From Paludibacterium sp. B53371 (lineage in GTDB: Bacteria > Pseudomonadota > Gammaproteobacteria > Burkholderiales > Chromobacteriaceae), in the NCBI RefSeq assembly GCF_018802765.1, contig NZ_CP069163.1:434001-498000 (forward strand): a DNA stretch of 64,000 bases. Direction: 5' to 3'. Shown piece by piece: positions 12,167 to 20,559 of the stretch. The notes beneath the pieces were generated by a model. It did no database searches. It was not told the origin of the DNA and worked only from the letters and a program-made list of their open reading frames with translations. How positions within the stretch are numbered: position 1 is the first letter of the stretch; each line of letters starts with the position of its first letter. The translations under genes were made by a program, and so were the position numbers.

Positions 12167-13702
12167 ATGGTGAATCCGCTTCCTGGTGAGTTGCTGCAAC
12201 TGAAAAAAGAAGCCGGGCGACAGCGTCAGAACCCGGTGCTGTGGCAAAAGCTGGCGCAACGCTGTGTCGAGCTGGCGCTGCCGGCCGAAGCGCATGATGC
12301 CTTTCTGCATCTGACCCGCCTGCAGCCGGACAACGGCGCAGCCTGGTTTGGTCTGGCCAATCAGGCCTATCTGCTGGGCCAGTACCCGCAGGCGCTGGAT
12401 GGCTTCATGAAAGCCTTGAGCATCAATCCGGCTTCGGCCGAGATCCGCAACAATCTGGCCCTGCTGCTGGCCGGTTTGGGCGAACTGTCGCTGGCCGAGC
12501 AATTGTGGCTGGAGGCGCTGGACAGCCGGCCTGACTACCAGGATGCCCTGAATAATCTGGGCAATCTGTATCGGGATTGCCGACAGTTCGAGCAGGCGCA
12601 TCTGTGCCTGGAGACGGCCTTGCAGCTGGCGCCGGACAGCGCGCGCGTCATGACCAATCTGGGCTTGCTGCTCAAGGCCGAAGGCCGGCTGGACGAGGCC
12701 CTGACGATCTACCGTCAGGCACTGGACCAGGCCGGCGACCCGCCACCGGAATTGCCCTACAACTACAGCATTGCCCTGATTCAGTCCGGCGAGTGGCTGC
12801 GCGGTTTCCGCTGGTACGAGCAGCGCTGGGCCCTGCCGCGTCTGGCGGCCCGCAAGCAGGACATGGATGCGCAGCTGCCGGCCTGGCAGGGCGAGTATCT
12901 CGCCGGCAAAACCTTGCTGCTCTGGCAGGAGCAGGGGCTGGGGGACACGCTTCAGATGGTGCGTCTTCTGCCGCTGTGGCGGGCGCGCCAGCCGGAATGC
13001 CGGGTGGTGCTGCGGGTGGCGCCGCCCCTGCTGCGACTGTTGGCCGGTTTGCCGGGCGTGGATCTACTGCTCGACACGCAAGCGCCGCTGCCGCCGGCGG
13101 ATTTCCATCTGTCCCTGATGTCGCTGCCGATGCAGCTGCAACTGACGCCTGACACCTTGCCACCCTTTGCGCCCTATCTGGCGGCGGATCCCGCCCTGAC
13201 TGCCCGGTGGGCGCCGTCACTGCCTGCCCGGCGTGGTCGTCCCAGGCTGGGACTGGTCTGGCAGTCGGGGCAGGCCGGCACCGGCGCGGATGAGCGTGAC
13301 CGGCAGGCGCGCAGTCTGTCGCACGAGGTGTTGCACGCCTTGTTGTCGTCGCTGGACGCGGACTGGGTGAGTCTGCAGTTTGGGGCCGAGGCCCTGCCGG
13401 ACGAGCTGCAGGCCATGCTGGCGCAACCGGCACTGACCGACTTTGCCGACAGCGCCGCCATTCTCGGGCAGCTGGACGGGCTGGTGACGGTGGATACCGC
13501 CGCGGCCCATCTCGGCGCGGCCATGGGCTTGCCGACCGTGGTGCTGATGTCGGCCCTGGGGGGCAATCTGTTCCCGGCCGAAGGGGAGCGGATGCCGTGG
13601 TATCCGTCCATGCGCCTGTTGCGCCAACAGACGTTGCATGACTGGCAGAATGTGCTGCAGGTGTTGCCTGAAGTGCTGAGCACGCTGCTGGAACCGCAAT
13701 AA
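12167..13702 (+). CDS. TPR-repeat protein with glycosyltransferase-like C-terminus (paralogue 2)
   Basis: A 511-residue paralogue of the preceding gene with the same plan: TPR repeats in about residues 30-220 (NGAAWFGLANQAYLLGQYPQA; YQDALNNLGNLYRDCRQFEQA), then a GT-B-like region with WQEQGLGDTLQMVRLLPLW, LGLVWQSG and TVDTAAAHLGAAMGLPTVVL. Similarity along the whole length indicates an ancient tandem duplication. The 6-base gap to its partner implies co-translation. In such proteins the TPR part usually binds the protein acceptor and the C-terminal part transfers sugar. Function in this organism is inferred from family and neighbourhood. Confidence 0.8.
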   Translation: MVNPLPGELLQLKKEAGRQRQNPVLWQKLAQRCVELALPAEAHDAFLHLTRLQPDNGAAWFGLANQAYLLGQYPQALDGFMKALSINPASAEIRNNLALLLAGLGELSLAEQLWLEALDSRPDYQDALNNLGNLYRDCRQFEQAHLCLETALQLAPDSARVMTNLGLLLKAEGRLDEALTIYRQALDQAGDPPPELPYNYSIALIQSGEWLRGFRWYEQRWALPRLAARKQDMDAQLPAWQGEYLAGKTLLLWQEQGLGDTLQMVRLLPLWRARQPECRVVLRVAPPLLRLLAGLPGVDLLLDTQAPLPPADFHLSLMSLPMQLQLTPDTLPPFAPYLAADPALTARWAPSLPARRGRPRLGLVWQSGQAGTGADERDRQARSLSHEVLHALLSSLDADWVSLQFGAEALPDELQAMLAQPALTDFADSAAILGQLDGLVTVDTAAAHLGAAMGLPTVVLMSALGGNLFPAEGERMPWYPSMRLLRQQTLHDWQNVLQVLPEVLSTLLEPQ

Positions 13703-13778
13703 TTCGGCAAATTGCTAGAGCCTGTCGCTGCGGCAAGTTAGAATACGCCCGATTAAATTCAGAAAGCTTAGTACGCCA

Positions 13779-14642
13779 ATGAAGAAAATTACCAAAGCCG
13801 TGTTTCCGGTCGCCGGATTGGGCACGCGCTTTTTGCCGGCAACCAAGGCCAGTCCGAAGGAAATGCTGCCTGTGGTCGACAAGCCGTTGATTCAATATGC
13901 GGTGGAAGAGGCCGTTGCAGCCGGGATCACCGAACTGATCTTTGTGACGGGGCGCAACAAGCGCTCCATCGAGGATCACTTCGACAAGGCCTATGAGCTG
14001 GAAACCGAGCTGGAAAACAAGAACAAGCAGAAGTTGCTCGACATGGTGCAGGGCATCCTGCCGCCGTCGGTGACCTGTGTCTACACCCGTCAGCCCGAGG
14101 CGCTGGGTCTGGGCCATGCGGTGCTGTGTGCGCAGCCGGTGGTCGGCAATGAGCCGTTTGCCGTGATTCTGGCCGACGATCTGATCGACGGCGAGCCGGG
14201 TGCCATGGAGCAAATGGTCAAGTTGTTCGACGAGACCCATTGCTCGGTGCTTGGGGTGGAAACCGTCGCGCCGTCGGAAACCGGTTCCTACGGTATCGTC
14301 GAGGTGAGTGATGGCGCCAGCGGCCATCGCAAGGTGACCTCGATTGTGGAAAAACCGCGTCCGGAAGAGGCGCCTTCGAACCTGGCCGTGGTCGGTCGCT
14401 ACATTCTGACCCCGCGCATTTTCGAAAAGCTGATCAATACCAAGCCGGGTGCCGGTGGCGAGATCCAGCTGACCGACGGGATCGCGGCCTTGCTCAAGGA
14501 AGAAGACATTCTGGCGCTGCCGTTCTCCGGCGTGCGCTATGACTGCGGTTCCAAACTGGGTTATCTGAAGGCCACCGTCAGTTATGGTCTGAAGCATCAC
14601 GAGGTCGGCGAGGCCTTTGCGGATTATCTGGCCAACCGCTAA
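13779..14642 (+). CDS. galU: UTP-glucose-1-phosphate uridylyltransferase
   Basis: A 287-residue cytosolic enzyme making UDP-glucose from UTP and glucose-1-phosphate. The nucleotidyltransferase signature [19 protein letters not shown] is at the N-terminus, followed by [12 protein letters not shown]; the metal/UTP region [12 protein letters not shown] and the GSYGIVEV loop are also as in GalU. Length is normal for the family. UDP-glucose would feed the glycosyltransferases and the epimerase encoded nearby. A TAGAAT box at 13739-13744 may be its -10, but no well-spaced -35 was found. Confidence 0.97.
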   Translation: MKKITKAVFPVAGLGTRFLPATKASPKEMLPVVDKPLIQYAVEEAVAAGITELIFVTGRNKRSIEDHFDKAYELETELENKNKQKLLDMVQGILPPSVTCVYTRQPEALGLGHAVLCAQPVVGNEPFAVILADDLIDGEPGAMEQMVKLFDETHCSVLGVETVAPSETGSYGIVEVSDGASGHRKVTSIVEKPRPEEAPSNLAVVGRYILTPRIFEKLINTKPGAGGEIQLTDGIAALLKEEDILALPFSGVRYDCGSKLGYLKATVSYGLKHHEVGEAFADYLANR

Positions 14643-14660
14643 AAACCAATCATTGTAATC

Positions 14661-14692
14661 CTCCCGTGTCCGGCCTGCGGCGCGGGGGTTTG
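14661..14692 (+). terminator. Weak hairpin after galU
   Basis: CTCCCGTG and CGCGGGGG (with a G-T pair) can pair around a 13-14 base loop, followed by only three T. Partial termination or an RNA-processing hairpin between galU and hpt is possible. Confidence 0.35.
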
Positions 14693-14708
14693 AAGTAAAG
14701 GAGTCAGC

Positions 14709-15251
14709 ATGGCAAACGTAGCCGAAGCTCTGGGCATTCTGAATAGCTCGGACATTCTGTTCAGCGCGGAAGAAGTCAGCAGTGCCGTAGATCGCATGGC
14801 CGAAGAAATTACTGCCAAGCTTGGGGAAGCCTATCCGCTGGTGCTGTCCGTCATGGGTGGTGCCGTGGTCTTTACCGGCCAGCTGTTGCCGCGCCTGCAT
14901 TTCCCGCTGGATTTTGACTATGTGCACGTGTCCCGCTATGGCGACAAAACGCACGGTGGCGAGCTGGTGTGGAAACAGGCCCCGAAAGAAGACGTTCAGG
15001 ACCGCGTGGTACTGGTGCTGGATGACATTCTGGATGAGGGGCATACCATGGCCGCCATTCGCGACAAAGTCATGGAAATGGGTGCCAAGGCATTCTACAG
15101 CGGTGTTTTCGCCAATAAGCTGATCACCAAGGAAAAGCCGATCCTTGCCGATTTCGTCGGCATCGACGTGCCGGACCGTTATGTCTTCGGTTATGGCATG
15201 GACGTCCGTGGCGCCTGGCGTAACCTGCCGGCCATCCATGCCCTGAAGTAA
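14709..15251 (+). CDS. hpt: Hypoxanthine-guanine phosphoribosyltransferase
   Basis: A 180-residue purine-salvage enzyme converting hypoxanthine or guanine plus PRPP into IMP or GMP. The PRPP-binding motif VVLVLDDILDEGHTMAAI is clear, as are the earlier AYPLVLSVMGGAVVFTGQL loop and FVGIDVPDRYVFGYGMD near the C-terminus. The ribosome site AAAGGAG is well placed before 14709. The next gene is a methylthioinosine phosphorylase, whose product hypoxanthine is the substrate of this enzyme. A strong terminator follows. Confidence 0.95.
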   Translation: MANVAEALGILNSSDILFSAEEVSSAVDRMAEEITAKLGEAYPLVLSVMGGAVVFTGQLLPRLHFPLDFDYVHVSRYGDKTHGGELVWKQAPKEDVQDRVVLVLDDILDEGHTMAAIRDKVMEMGAKAFYSGVFANKLITKEKPILADFVGIDVPDRYVFGYGMDVRGAWRNLPAIHALK

Positions 15252-15276
15252 GTTTTTCCGCCCCTGGGCAAGCTGA

Positions 15277-15310
15277 CAGGCCGATGCGATGCATCGGCCT
15301 GTTTGCTTTT
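15277..15310 (+). terminator. Rho-independent terminator after hpt
   Basis: An 11-bp perfect stem, CAGGCCGATGC (15277-15287) with GCATCGGCCTG (15291-15301), a 3-base loop, then TTTGCTTTT. It closes the hpt transcript. Confidence 0.85.
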
Positions 15311-15436
15311 CTGCGTGGGGAGAGGCAAATCGCCCAAAGAGAGGCGTTCGGCGCTTTGCCACCCTATCCCTTGCCCCGCAAAGGCTATACACTCCCACCC
15401 ATAGTGTTGCGACATAATTTATGGATGGAGGGCAGC

Positions 15437-16174
15437 ATGCTGGCAATCATTGGCGGTAGTGGTCTGGCGCAACTGTCGGTTCTCGAAGTGACGCACCGGC
15501 AGGTCGTGCGTACGCCATTCGGCGAACCGTCTTGTGCCCTCACGTTCGGACTGGTGGGGGAAAGCCATGTCGTTTTCATTGCACGTCATGGTTATGGCCA
15601 TTCCCTGGCGCCGCATGAAATCAACTATCGCGCCAACATCTGGGCGCTCAAGCAGCAAAACATCAAAGGCATCATCGCCATCGGCGCGGTGGGGGGCATT
15701 CGCCCCGACATGACGCCGGGGACGCTGGCGTTGCCTGATGATCTGATCGATTACACCACCGGGCGCGAGCATACCTTCTTCGAGGGGCTCGACAAGCCGG
15801 TGGTCCACGCCGACTTTACCCATCCCTATTGTCCCGACTTGCGTGCCCGCCTGCTTCAGGCTGCGGCCAAAGCGTCGATTGATCTGGTCGATGGCGGTGT
15901 CTATGCCTGCACCCAGGGGCCGCGCCTGGAAAGCGCCGCCGAAATTCGCCGGCTGGAGCGTGATGGCGCCGACATGGTCGGTATGACCGGCATGCCCGAG
16001 GCCGCGCTGGCGCGGGAGCAGGATTTGCCGTATGCCATGCTGACCGTCGTGGCAAACTTTGCCGCCGGTCGCGGGGAAAGTGGCCATAAAGTCGACTTTT
16101 CCGGTGCCTCGGCTGTGCTGGCGACCTCTTTGCCCTCCGTGGAACGGATATTGCTTCAAATGCTCAATTCCTGA
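15437..16174 (+). CDS. S-methyl-5'-thioinosine phosphorylase (MTAP/PNP family)
   Basis: A 245-residue purine-nucleoside phosphorylase. The N-terminal phosphate-binding motif IIGGSGLAQL is present, followed by ARHGYGHSLAPHEINYRANIWAL and the substrate region VGMTGMPEAALARE. The length and the MPE form of the substrate loop match the Pseudomonas-type methylthioinosine phosphorylase more than eukaryotic methylthioadenosine phosphorylase. It would cleave methylthioinosine to hypoxanthine and methylthioribose-1-phosphate, linking to hpt just upstream. The start at 15437 has GGAGGG a few bases before it; an in-frame ATG at 15425 is the alternative. Substrate preference is inferred. Confidence 0.82.
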   Translation: MLAIIGGSGLAQLSVLEVTHRQVVRTPFGEPSCALTFGLVGESHVVFIARHGYGHSLAPHEINYRANIWALKQQNIKGIIAIGAVGGIRPDMTPGTLALPDDLIDYTTGREHTFFEGLDKPVVHADFTHPYCPDLRARLLQAAAKASIDLVDGGVYACTQGPRLESAAEIRRLERDGADMVGMTGMPEAALAREQDLPYAMLTVVANFAAGRGESGHKVDFSGASAVLATSLPSVERILLQMLNS

Positions 16175-16191
16175 CCTGGCAGGTTCGCTCA

Positions 16192-16222
16192 TTCAAGTAA
16201 GGCCGTTTGAGGCCGATACAAT
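16192..16222 (+). promoter_or_regulatory. Possible promoter of the sugar-modification operon
   Basis: TACAAT at 16217-16222, 27 bases before the epimerase start, is a good -10. The best -35 (TTCAAG, 16192-16197) is weak with a 19-base spacer. This is the only gap (74 bases) before the long overlapping gene series and so the likely promoter site. Confidence 0.4.
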
Positions 16223-16248
16223 ATTCATTCTTATTGGTGTGACGATAG

Positions 16249-17241
16249 ATGAAAGCTCTTGTTACCGGTGCCGCCGGGTTTATCGGTAGCCATCTGGCGG
16301 AAATGCTGCTTGAGCAGGGCGCCGAGGTGGTGTTGGTTGATGATCTTTCCACCGGGAAACGGGCACATATCGAGGCATTGCTGGCCCGGGGCGCCTGCAC
16401 TTTCCATCAGGTGGACATTCGGGATCGCGCCGCGCTCGAACCTTGTTTTGCCGGTGTGGAGCAGGTGTTCCATCTGGCTGGCCGCGCCGATATCGTGCCG
16501 TCGATCGATGATCCGGAAACCTATTTTTCGGTGAATGTGCAGGGCACGCTCAATGTCCTGCAGTCGGCGCGTCTGCATGGCGTGCGTCGCCTGGTGTATG
16601 CCGCTTCCTCCTCCTGCTATGGCATTCCGGATGTTTACCCGACGCCGGAAACCTCGCCGATCCGCCCCGAATACCCCTATGCCCTGACCAAGGCCATGGG
16701 GGAAGAGCTGGTGATGCACTGGGGCAAGGTCTACCATCTGCCGGTGGTTTCCCTGCGGTTGTTCAATGTCTACGGCCCGCGTTCGCGTACTGCCGGCACC
16801 TATGGTGCCGTGTTTGGCGTCTTCCTGGCCCAGAAGCTGAAAGGCCTGCCGTTTACCGTGGTGGGTGACGGCGAGCAAAGTCGTGATTTCACCTATGTGA
16901 CGGATGTGGCGCGTGCTTTCATGATGGCCGGCGCCTCCCGGGTCGAGGGCGAGATCATGAACGTCGGCAGCGGCGGTCATTACCAGGTCAATCGCCTGGT
17001 GGCCCTGCTGGGCGGTGAAAAAGTGCATATCCCCAAACGTCCCGGCGAGCCGGACTGCACGTTTGCCGATACTGCCAAGATTACCCGGCTGCTGGGCTGG
17101 CAGGCCGAGGTCCCGCTGGAGCAGGGGGTCGCCAATATGCTGGCCTGCCTGGAAGACTGGCGTGATGCGCCGGTATGGACACCAAAAAGCATCGAACAGG
17201 CCACCAAGAGCTGGTTCGACAACCTGGGGGACAAATCATGA
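16249..17241 (+). CDS. NAD-dependent nucleotide-sugar epimerase/dehydratase
   Basis: A 330-residue extended short-chain dehydrogenase. It has the NAD-binding VTGAAGFIGSHLAEML at the N-terminus, the acidic residue pair for NAD in VLVDDLSTGK, the catalytic SSCYG serine region and YPYALTKAMG (YxxxK). LRLFNVYGPRSRTAGTYGAV is typical of UDP-glucose/UDP-GlcNAc 4-epimerases. It probably supplies a UDP-galactose-like donor or converts a nucleotide-activated intermediate; galU lies 1.6 kb upstream. First gene of a series in which most adjacent genes overlap; its stop overlaps the SIS-isomerase start (ATGA at 17238). Confidence 0.85.
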   Translation: MKALVTGAAGFIGSHLAEMLLEQGAEVVLVDDLSTGKRAHIEALLARGACTFHQVDIRDRAALEPCFAGVEQVFHLAGRADIVPSIDDPETYFSVNVQGTLNVLQSARLHGVRRLVYAASSSCYGIPDVYPTPETSPIRPEYPYALTKAMGEELVMHWGKVYHLPVVSLRLFNVYGPRSRTAGTYGAVFGVFLAQKLKGLPFTVVGDGEQSRDFTYVTDVARAFMMAGASRVEGEIMNVGSGGHYQVNRLVALLGGEKVHIPKRPGEPDCTFADTAKITRLLGWQAEVPLEQGVANMLACLEDWRDAPVWTPKSIEQATKSWFDNLGDKS

Positions 17242-17810
17242 ATAGTGCAACCCTGTCAGGCGCCTGCGAGCGCTTTTCCGGTGTGATGAATGGTTTGCTG
17301 TGCACTCAGGCGGATCGACCGGTCCCGGCGGATACGGCCATTGCCGCCCTGCTGGACGCGCTGGTGACCCTGCGGCATGCCGGTGGCTCGGTGTTCATCA
17401 TCGGGAACGGTGGCAGTGCCGCCGTGGCGGCGCATATCCAGAATGATCTGGTCAACAAGGGCAAGTTGCGTGCCCAGGTGCTGCACGAGCCATCGCTGAT
17501 GACCTGCATGAGCAATGATTTCGGTTATGACCAGGCCTTCGGCCGCATGGTGGGACTGTATGCCCGCAAGGGCGACATGCTGATTGCCATCAGCAGTTCG
17601 GGCAAGTCGCCCAATATCCTGCAGGCTGTGGCTGCCGCGCGCGAAGCGGGGGCCTCGGTCGTGACCTGTAGCGGCTTCACTGCCGAAAATCCCCTGCGTA
17701 CGCTGGGGGAGATCAATTTCTGGAGTCCCTCCGGCGATTACGGTGAAGTCGAAGTCTCTCATTTGTTCTTGCTGCATTACGTGGCGGATTGTCTGGCGGA
17801 GCGCACATGA
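17238..17810 (+). CDS. SIS-domain sugar-phosphate isomerase, GmhA-like
   Basis: A 190-residue protein close in length to GmhA (192 in E. coli), which converts sedoheptulose-7-phosphate to D-glycero-D-manno-heptose-7-phosphate. The phosphosugar-binding motifs IIGNGGSAAVAAHIQNDL (about residues 53-70) and ISSSGKSPNILQAV (about 118-131) are visible. Both junctions are 4-base ATGA overlaps, so it is translationally coupled to the epimerase and to the HldE-like fusion. Together with that fusion it suggests a heptose- or related sugar-1-phosphate activation route. The substrate is not proven. Confidence 0.82.
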   Translation: MNSATLSGACERFSGVMNGLLCTQADRPVPADTAIAALLDALVTLRHAGGSVFIIGNGGSAAVAAHIQNDLVNKGKLRAQVLHEPSLMTCMSNDFGYDQAFGRMVGLYARKGDMLIAISSSGKSPNILQAVAAAREAGASVVTCSGFTAENPLRTLGEINFWSPSGDYGEVEVSHLFLLHYVADCLAERT

Positions 17811-19324
17811 CCGAGCACAAGATTCATTCTCTCGACGATCTGGCAGCGATTGTTGCCCAGCTGAAAGCGCTGGGGCGCAGGGTGGTGTTGTGCCACGGCA
17901 CGTTCGATCTGATGCATACCGGCCATATCCGCCATCTGCAGAGCGCCCGCAAGCTGGGTGATGTGCTGGTGGTGACCCTGACCGGCGACCCCTTCGTGCG
18001 CAAGGGACCCGGGCGCCCGGTGTTCGGCGAGGACCTGCGCGCCGAGAACCTGGCCGCATTGGCCTGCGTGGATCATGTCGCCATCAATCATGCCGAGACG
18101 GCGATCAATGTGATCCATGCCCTCAAGCCCTCGCTGTACGTCAAGGGCAGTGATTATGTCGATGCCGGTACCGACCTGACCGGCAATATTGCGCTGGAAG
18201 TCGAGGCCGTTCGGGCTCACGGTGGCGATGTGCATTTCACGGATGAAATCACCTTCAGCTCCACCAGTCTGCTCAACAACCATTTCGATGTGTTCTCGCC
18301 GGAAGCGCGAGCGTTTCTGGCGGACTTCAAGCAGCAATATCCGCTCGACGAATTCATCGCCCGCGTCAAACAGCTCAAGTCGCAGCGCGTGCTGGTCGTC
18401 GGGGATGCCATCATCGATGAGTATCACTATGTGTCGACGCTGGGGCAGACGGGCAAGGGCAATACCCTGGCCGTGCGCTACGCCTCGGAAGAGCGTTTCG
18501 CCGGTGGCGCCATCGCCGTGGCCAATCATGTGGCCGGTTTCTGCCAGGAGGTGACGCTGCTGACGGCACTGGGCAAGGAGCCCGGCACACGCGAGTACGT
18601 GACCGAGAAGCTGCGCCCCAATGTCCAGCTGCCGACCATCGAGTTCCCGACGGCACAGACGCTGATCAAGCGACGTTTTGTCGATCAGGAGCTGCAGCGG
18701 CTGTTTGAAGTGTATTTCGGCGGCGTGGAGCAGGAGCGCACCACGCTGGATCAGCAGGTTTGCCAATGGCTGGCCGAGAATGCGGGCGACTACGATACGG
18801 TGATCGTGCCGGACTTCGGCAATGGCATGATTTCCCGTGAAATCGCCAATGCCATCTCGCGCCATGCCCGTTTCCTGGCGGTCAACACCCAGATCAACAG
18901 TGGCAATCGTGGCTATCACGTGATTACCCGCTATCCGCGTGCCGACTTCCTGTGCCTGAACGAACCCGAGGCCCGTCTGGCCGCGCATGACCGGTTGTCG
19001 CCGCTGGAAATGATTGCCAGCGAACTCAACGGTCGTCTCTCCGCCAGGGCGACCGCCATTACCCGCGGCAGTCAGGGGGCCCTGCTGGTCGGTCAGGATC
19101 GCATGTTGTCGATCCCGGCGCTGTCCTCCAAGGTGGTCGATCGCATCGGTGCCGGCGATGCCTTCCTGTCGCTGGCCGGTGCCTGCATGGGCGCCGGGCT
19201 GCCGGCGGAGATTGCCGTGCTGGCGGGCAGCATTTCTGCCGCGCTGGATGTGCAGATCGTCTGCAACCGCGAGCCGGTCGATCCGGTATTGTTCTTCAAG
19301 TACGCGACCACGCTACTCAAGTAA
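17807..19324 (+). CDS. Nucleotidyltransferase-PfkB kinase fusion, HldE-like with reversed domain order
   Basis: A 505-residue fusion. Residues about 20-150 form a cytidylyltransferase-like nucleotidyltransferase: LCHGTFDLMHTGHIRHL holds both His motifs (HxGT-like and TGH) and YVKGSDY is the conserved lysine region. Residues about 190-505 form a PfkB/ribokinase-type sugar kinase: VLVVGDAIIDEYHYV near the start and RIGAGDAFLSLAG (catalytic Asp, about residue 448) near the end. E. coli HldE has the opposite order, kinase first. It probably phosphorylates a sugar phosphate at C1 and activates it with a nucleotide. Start overlaps the SIS gene by 4 bases. Whether ADP, CDP or another nucleotide is used is unknown. 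Confidence 0.82.
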   Translation: MTEHKIHSLDDLAAIVAQLKALGRRVVLCHGTFDLMHTGHIRHLQSARKLGDVLVVTLTGDPFVRKGPGRPVFGEDLRAENLAALACVDHVAINHAETAINVIHALKPSLYVKGSDYVDAGTDLTGNIALEVEAVRAHGGDVHFTDEITFSSTSLLNNHFDVFSPEARAFLADFKQQYPLDEFIARVKQLKSQRVLVVGDAIIDEYHYVSTLGQTGKGNTLAVRYASEERFAGGAIAVANHVAGFCQEVTLLTALGKEPGTREYVTEKLRPNVQLPTIEFPTAQTLIKRRFVDQELQRLFEVYFGGVEQERTTLDQQVCQWLAENAGDYDTVIVPDFGNGMISREIANAISRHARFLAVNTQINSGNRGYHVITRYPRADFLCLNEPEARLAAHDRLSPLEMIASELNGRLSARATAITRGSQGALLVGQDRMLSIPALSSKVVDRIGAGDAFLSLAGACMGAGLPAEIAVLAGSISAALDVQIVCNREPVDPVLFFKYATTLLK

Positions 19325-19342
19325 GCCGGGAAAGGCCGTGAT

Positions 19343-20443
19343 ATGGACAAGTTTTTGATCGACAGCCACAAGCTGATCTATCACCCGAAGCGCGTGGCGC
19401 AGCTGCTGGAAGTCGGCGATGACTGGGAGCGTGCCAAGTCGGTCTATCCGATTTATCTGGAGATGGCGCCGGTGGGCGCCTGCAATCATCGTTGCACCTT
19501 CTGTGCCGTAGATTACATCGGCTACAAGGCGGTGATGCTGGACGAGCAGGTGCTGGCCGAGCGCATTCCGGAAATGGCGCGTCTGGGCGTGAAGAGCATC
19601 ATGTACGCCGGGGAAGGCGAGCCGCTGCTGCACAAGAAGATCAACGAGATCGTGGCCATGACCAAGGCCAGCGGCATCGATGTGGCGTTCACGACCAATG
19701 GCGTGTTGCTTAATCAGCGTTTTGTGGAAGAGTCGCTGGACAAGGTGTCGTGGATCAAGGTGTCGCTCAATGCCGGCAGCGCTGCCAGCTACGCCGCCAT
19801 TCACCGCACGCGCGAACGTGATTTCCAGCGCGTGATCGACAACCTGCGGGCGGCCAGCGATTACAAGCGGGCGCACGGGCTGGATACCGTGATTGGCGTG
19901 CAGACCTTGCTGCTACCGGAAAATGCTCACGAGATGGTGGAGCTGGCACGCATTTGCCGTGATGAAATCGGTGCAGATTATCTGGTGATCAAACCTTATT
20001 CACAGCACCTGTTCAGCGAAACGCATGAATACGAGCATGTCAATTATCAGGGGTATCTGGATCTGGCGGCTCAGCTGGAGCCGCTGAATACCGATCAGTT
20101 CCAGGTGGTTTTCCGTGCGCATACCATGCGCAAATATCAGGAAGACCCGCAAACCCGTTACAAGAAATGCCAGTCCACGCCATTTCTGTGGGGCTATGTC
20201 ATGGCGGATGGCCGTGTGTACGGCTGCAGCGCCTATTTGCTCGACCAGCGCTTTGAATACGGCAACATCAACCAGAATACCTTCCAGGAAATCTGGGAGG
20301 GCGACAAGCGCCGGGAAAACTTCCGCTATGTGCGCCATGACCTGGATATTCACGAGTGCCGCAAGAATTGCCGCATGGATGAGGTCAACCGTTATCTGGA
20401 CCGGCTGGTGCAGCAAAGCGTGCCGCACATCAATTTCATTTGA
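19343..20443 (+). CDS. Radical SAM enzyme with SPASM-like C-terminus
   Basis: A 366-residue radical SAM protein. The Fe-S motif is CNHRCTFC (Cys at about residues 47, 51, 54). The GEGEPLLH and FTTNGVLL strands are the usual SAM-binding neighbours. The C-terminal part has further cysteines (KKCQS, YGCSAY, HECRKNC) as expected for an auxiliary-cluster SPASM/twitch domain. It lies 18 bases after the sugar-activation fusion, so a sugar or nucleotide-sugar is a plausible substrate (dehydrogenation or epimerisation chemistry), but peptides are also common SPASM substrates. Related in plan to the gene at 30004. Reaction unknown. Confidence 0.8.
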   Translation: MDKFLIDSHKLIYHPKRVAQLLEVGDDWERAKSVYPIYLEMAPVGACNHRCTFCAVDYIGYKAVMLDEQVLAERIPEMARLGVKSIMYAGEGEPLLHKKINEIVAMTKASGIDVAFTTNGVLLNQRFVEESLDKVSWIKVSLNAGSAASYAAIHRTRERDFQRVIDNLRAASDYKRAHGLDTVIGVQTLLLPENAHEMVELARICRDEIGADYLVIKPYSQHLFSETHEYEHVNYQGYLDLAAQLEPLNTDQFQVVFRAHTMRKYQEDPQTRYKKCQSTPFLWGYVMADGRVYGCSAYLLDQRFEYGNINQNTFQEIWEGDKRRENFRYVRHDLDIHECRKNCRMDEVNRYLDRLVQQSVPHINFI

Positions 20444-20559
20444 GCGGCTCCGGCGCGGCGCGTTATGTTGTCTGAATTATTATTTGCCACTGCCATGCCC
20501 TGGTGACGGATGGGGGTATGGCGGCGAAAACCATTGAGATTCCGAAATCGGGAGGGTGC

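Noticed and set aside
13712-13744. Full promoter before galU
   Set aside because: TAGAAT is a fair -10, but the only TTG-type -35 (TTGCTA) is 21 bases away, too far.
12672-15446. A 924-codon antisense open frame across the TPR paralogue, galU and hpt
   Set aside because: Spans three real genes and their intergenic signals; the translation shifts from His/Gln-rich to Pro/Arg-rich, typical of shadow frames.
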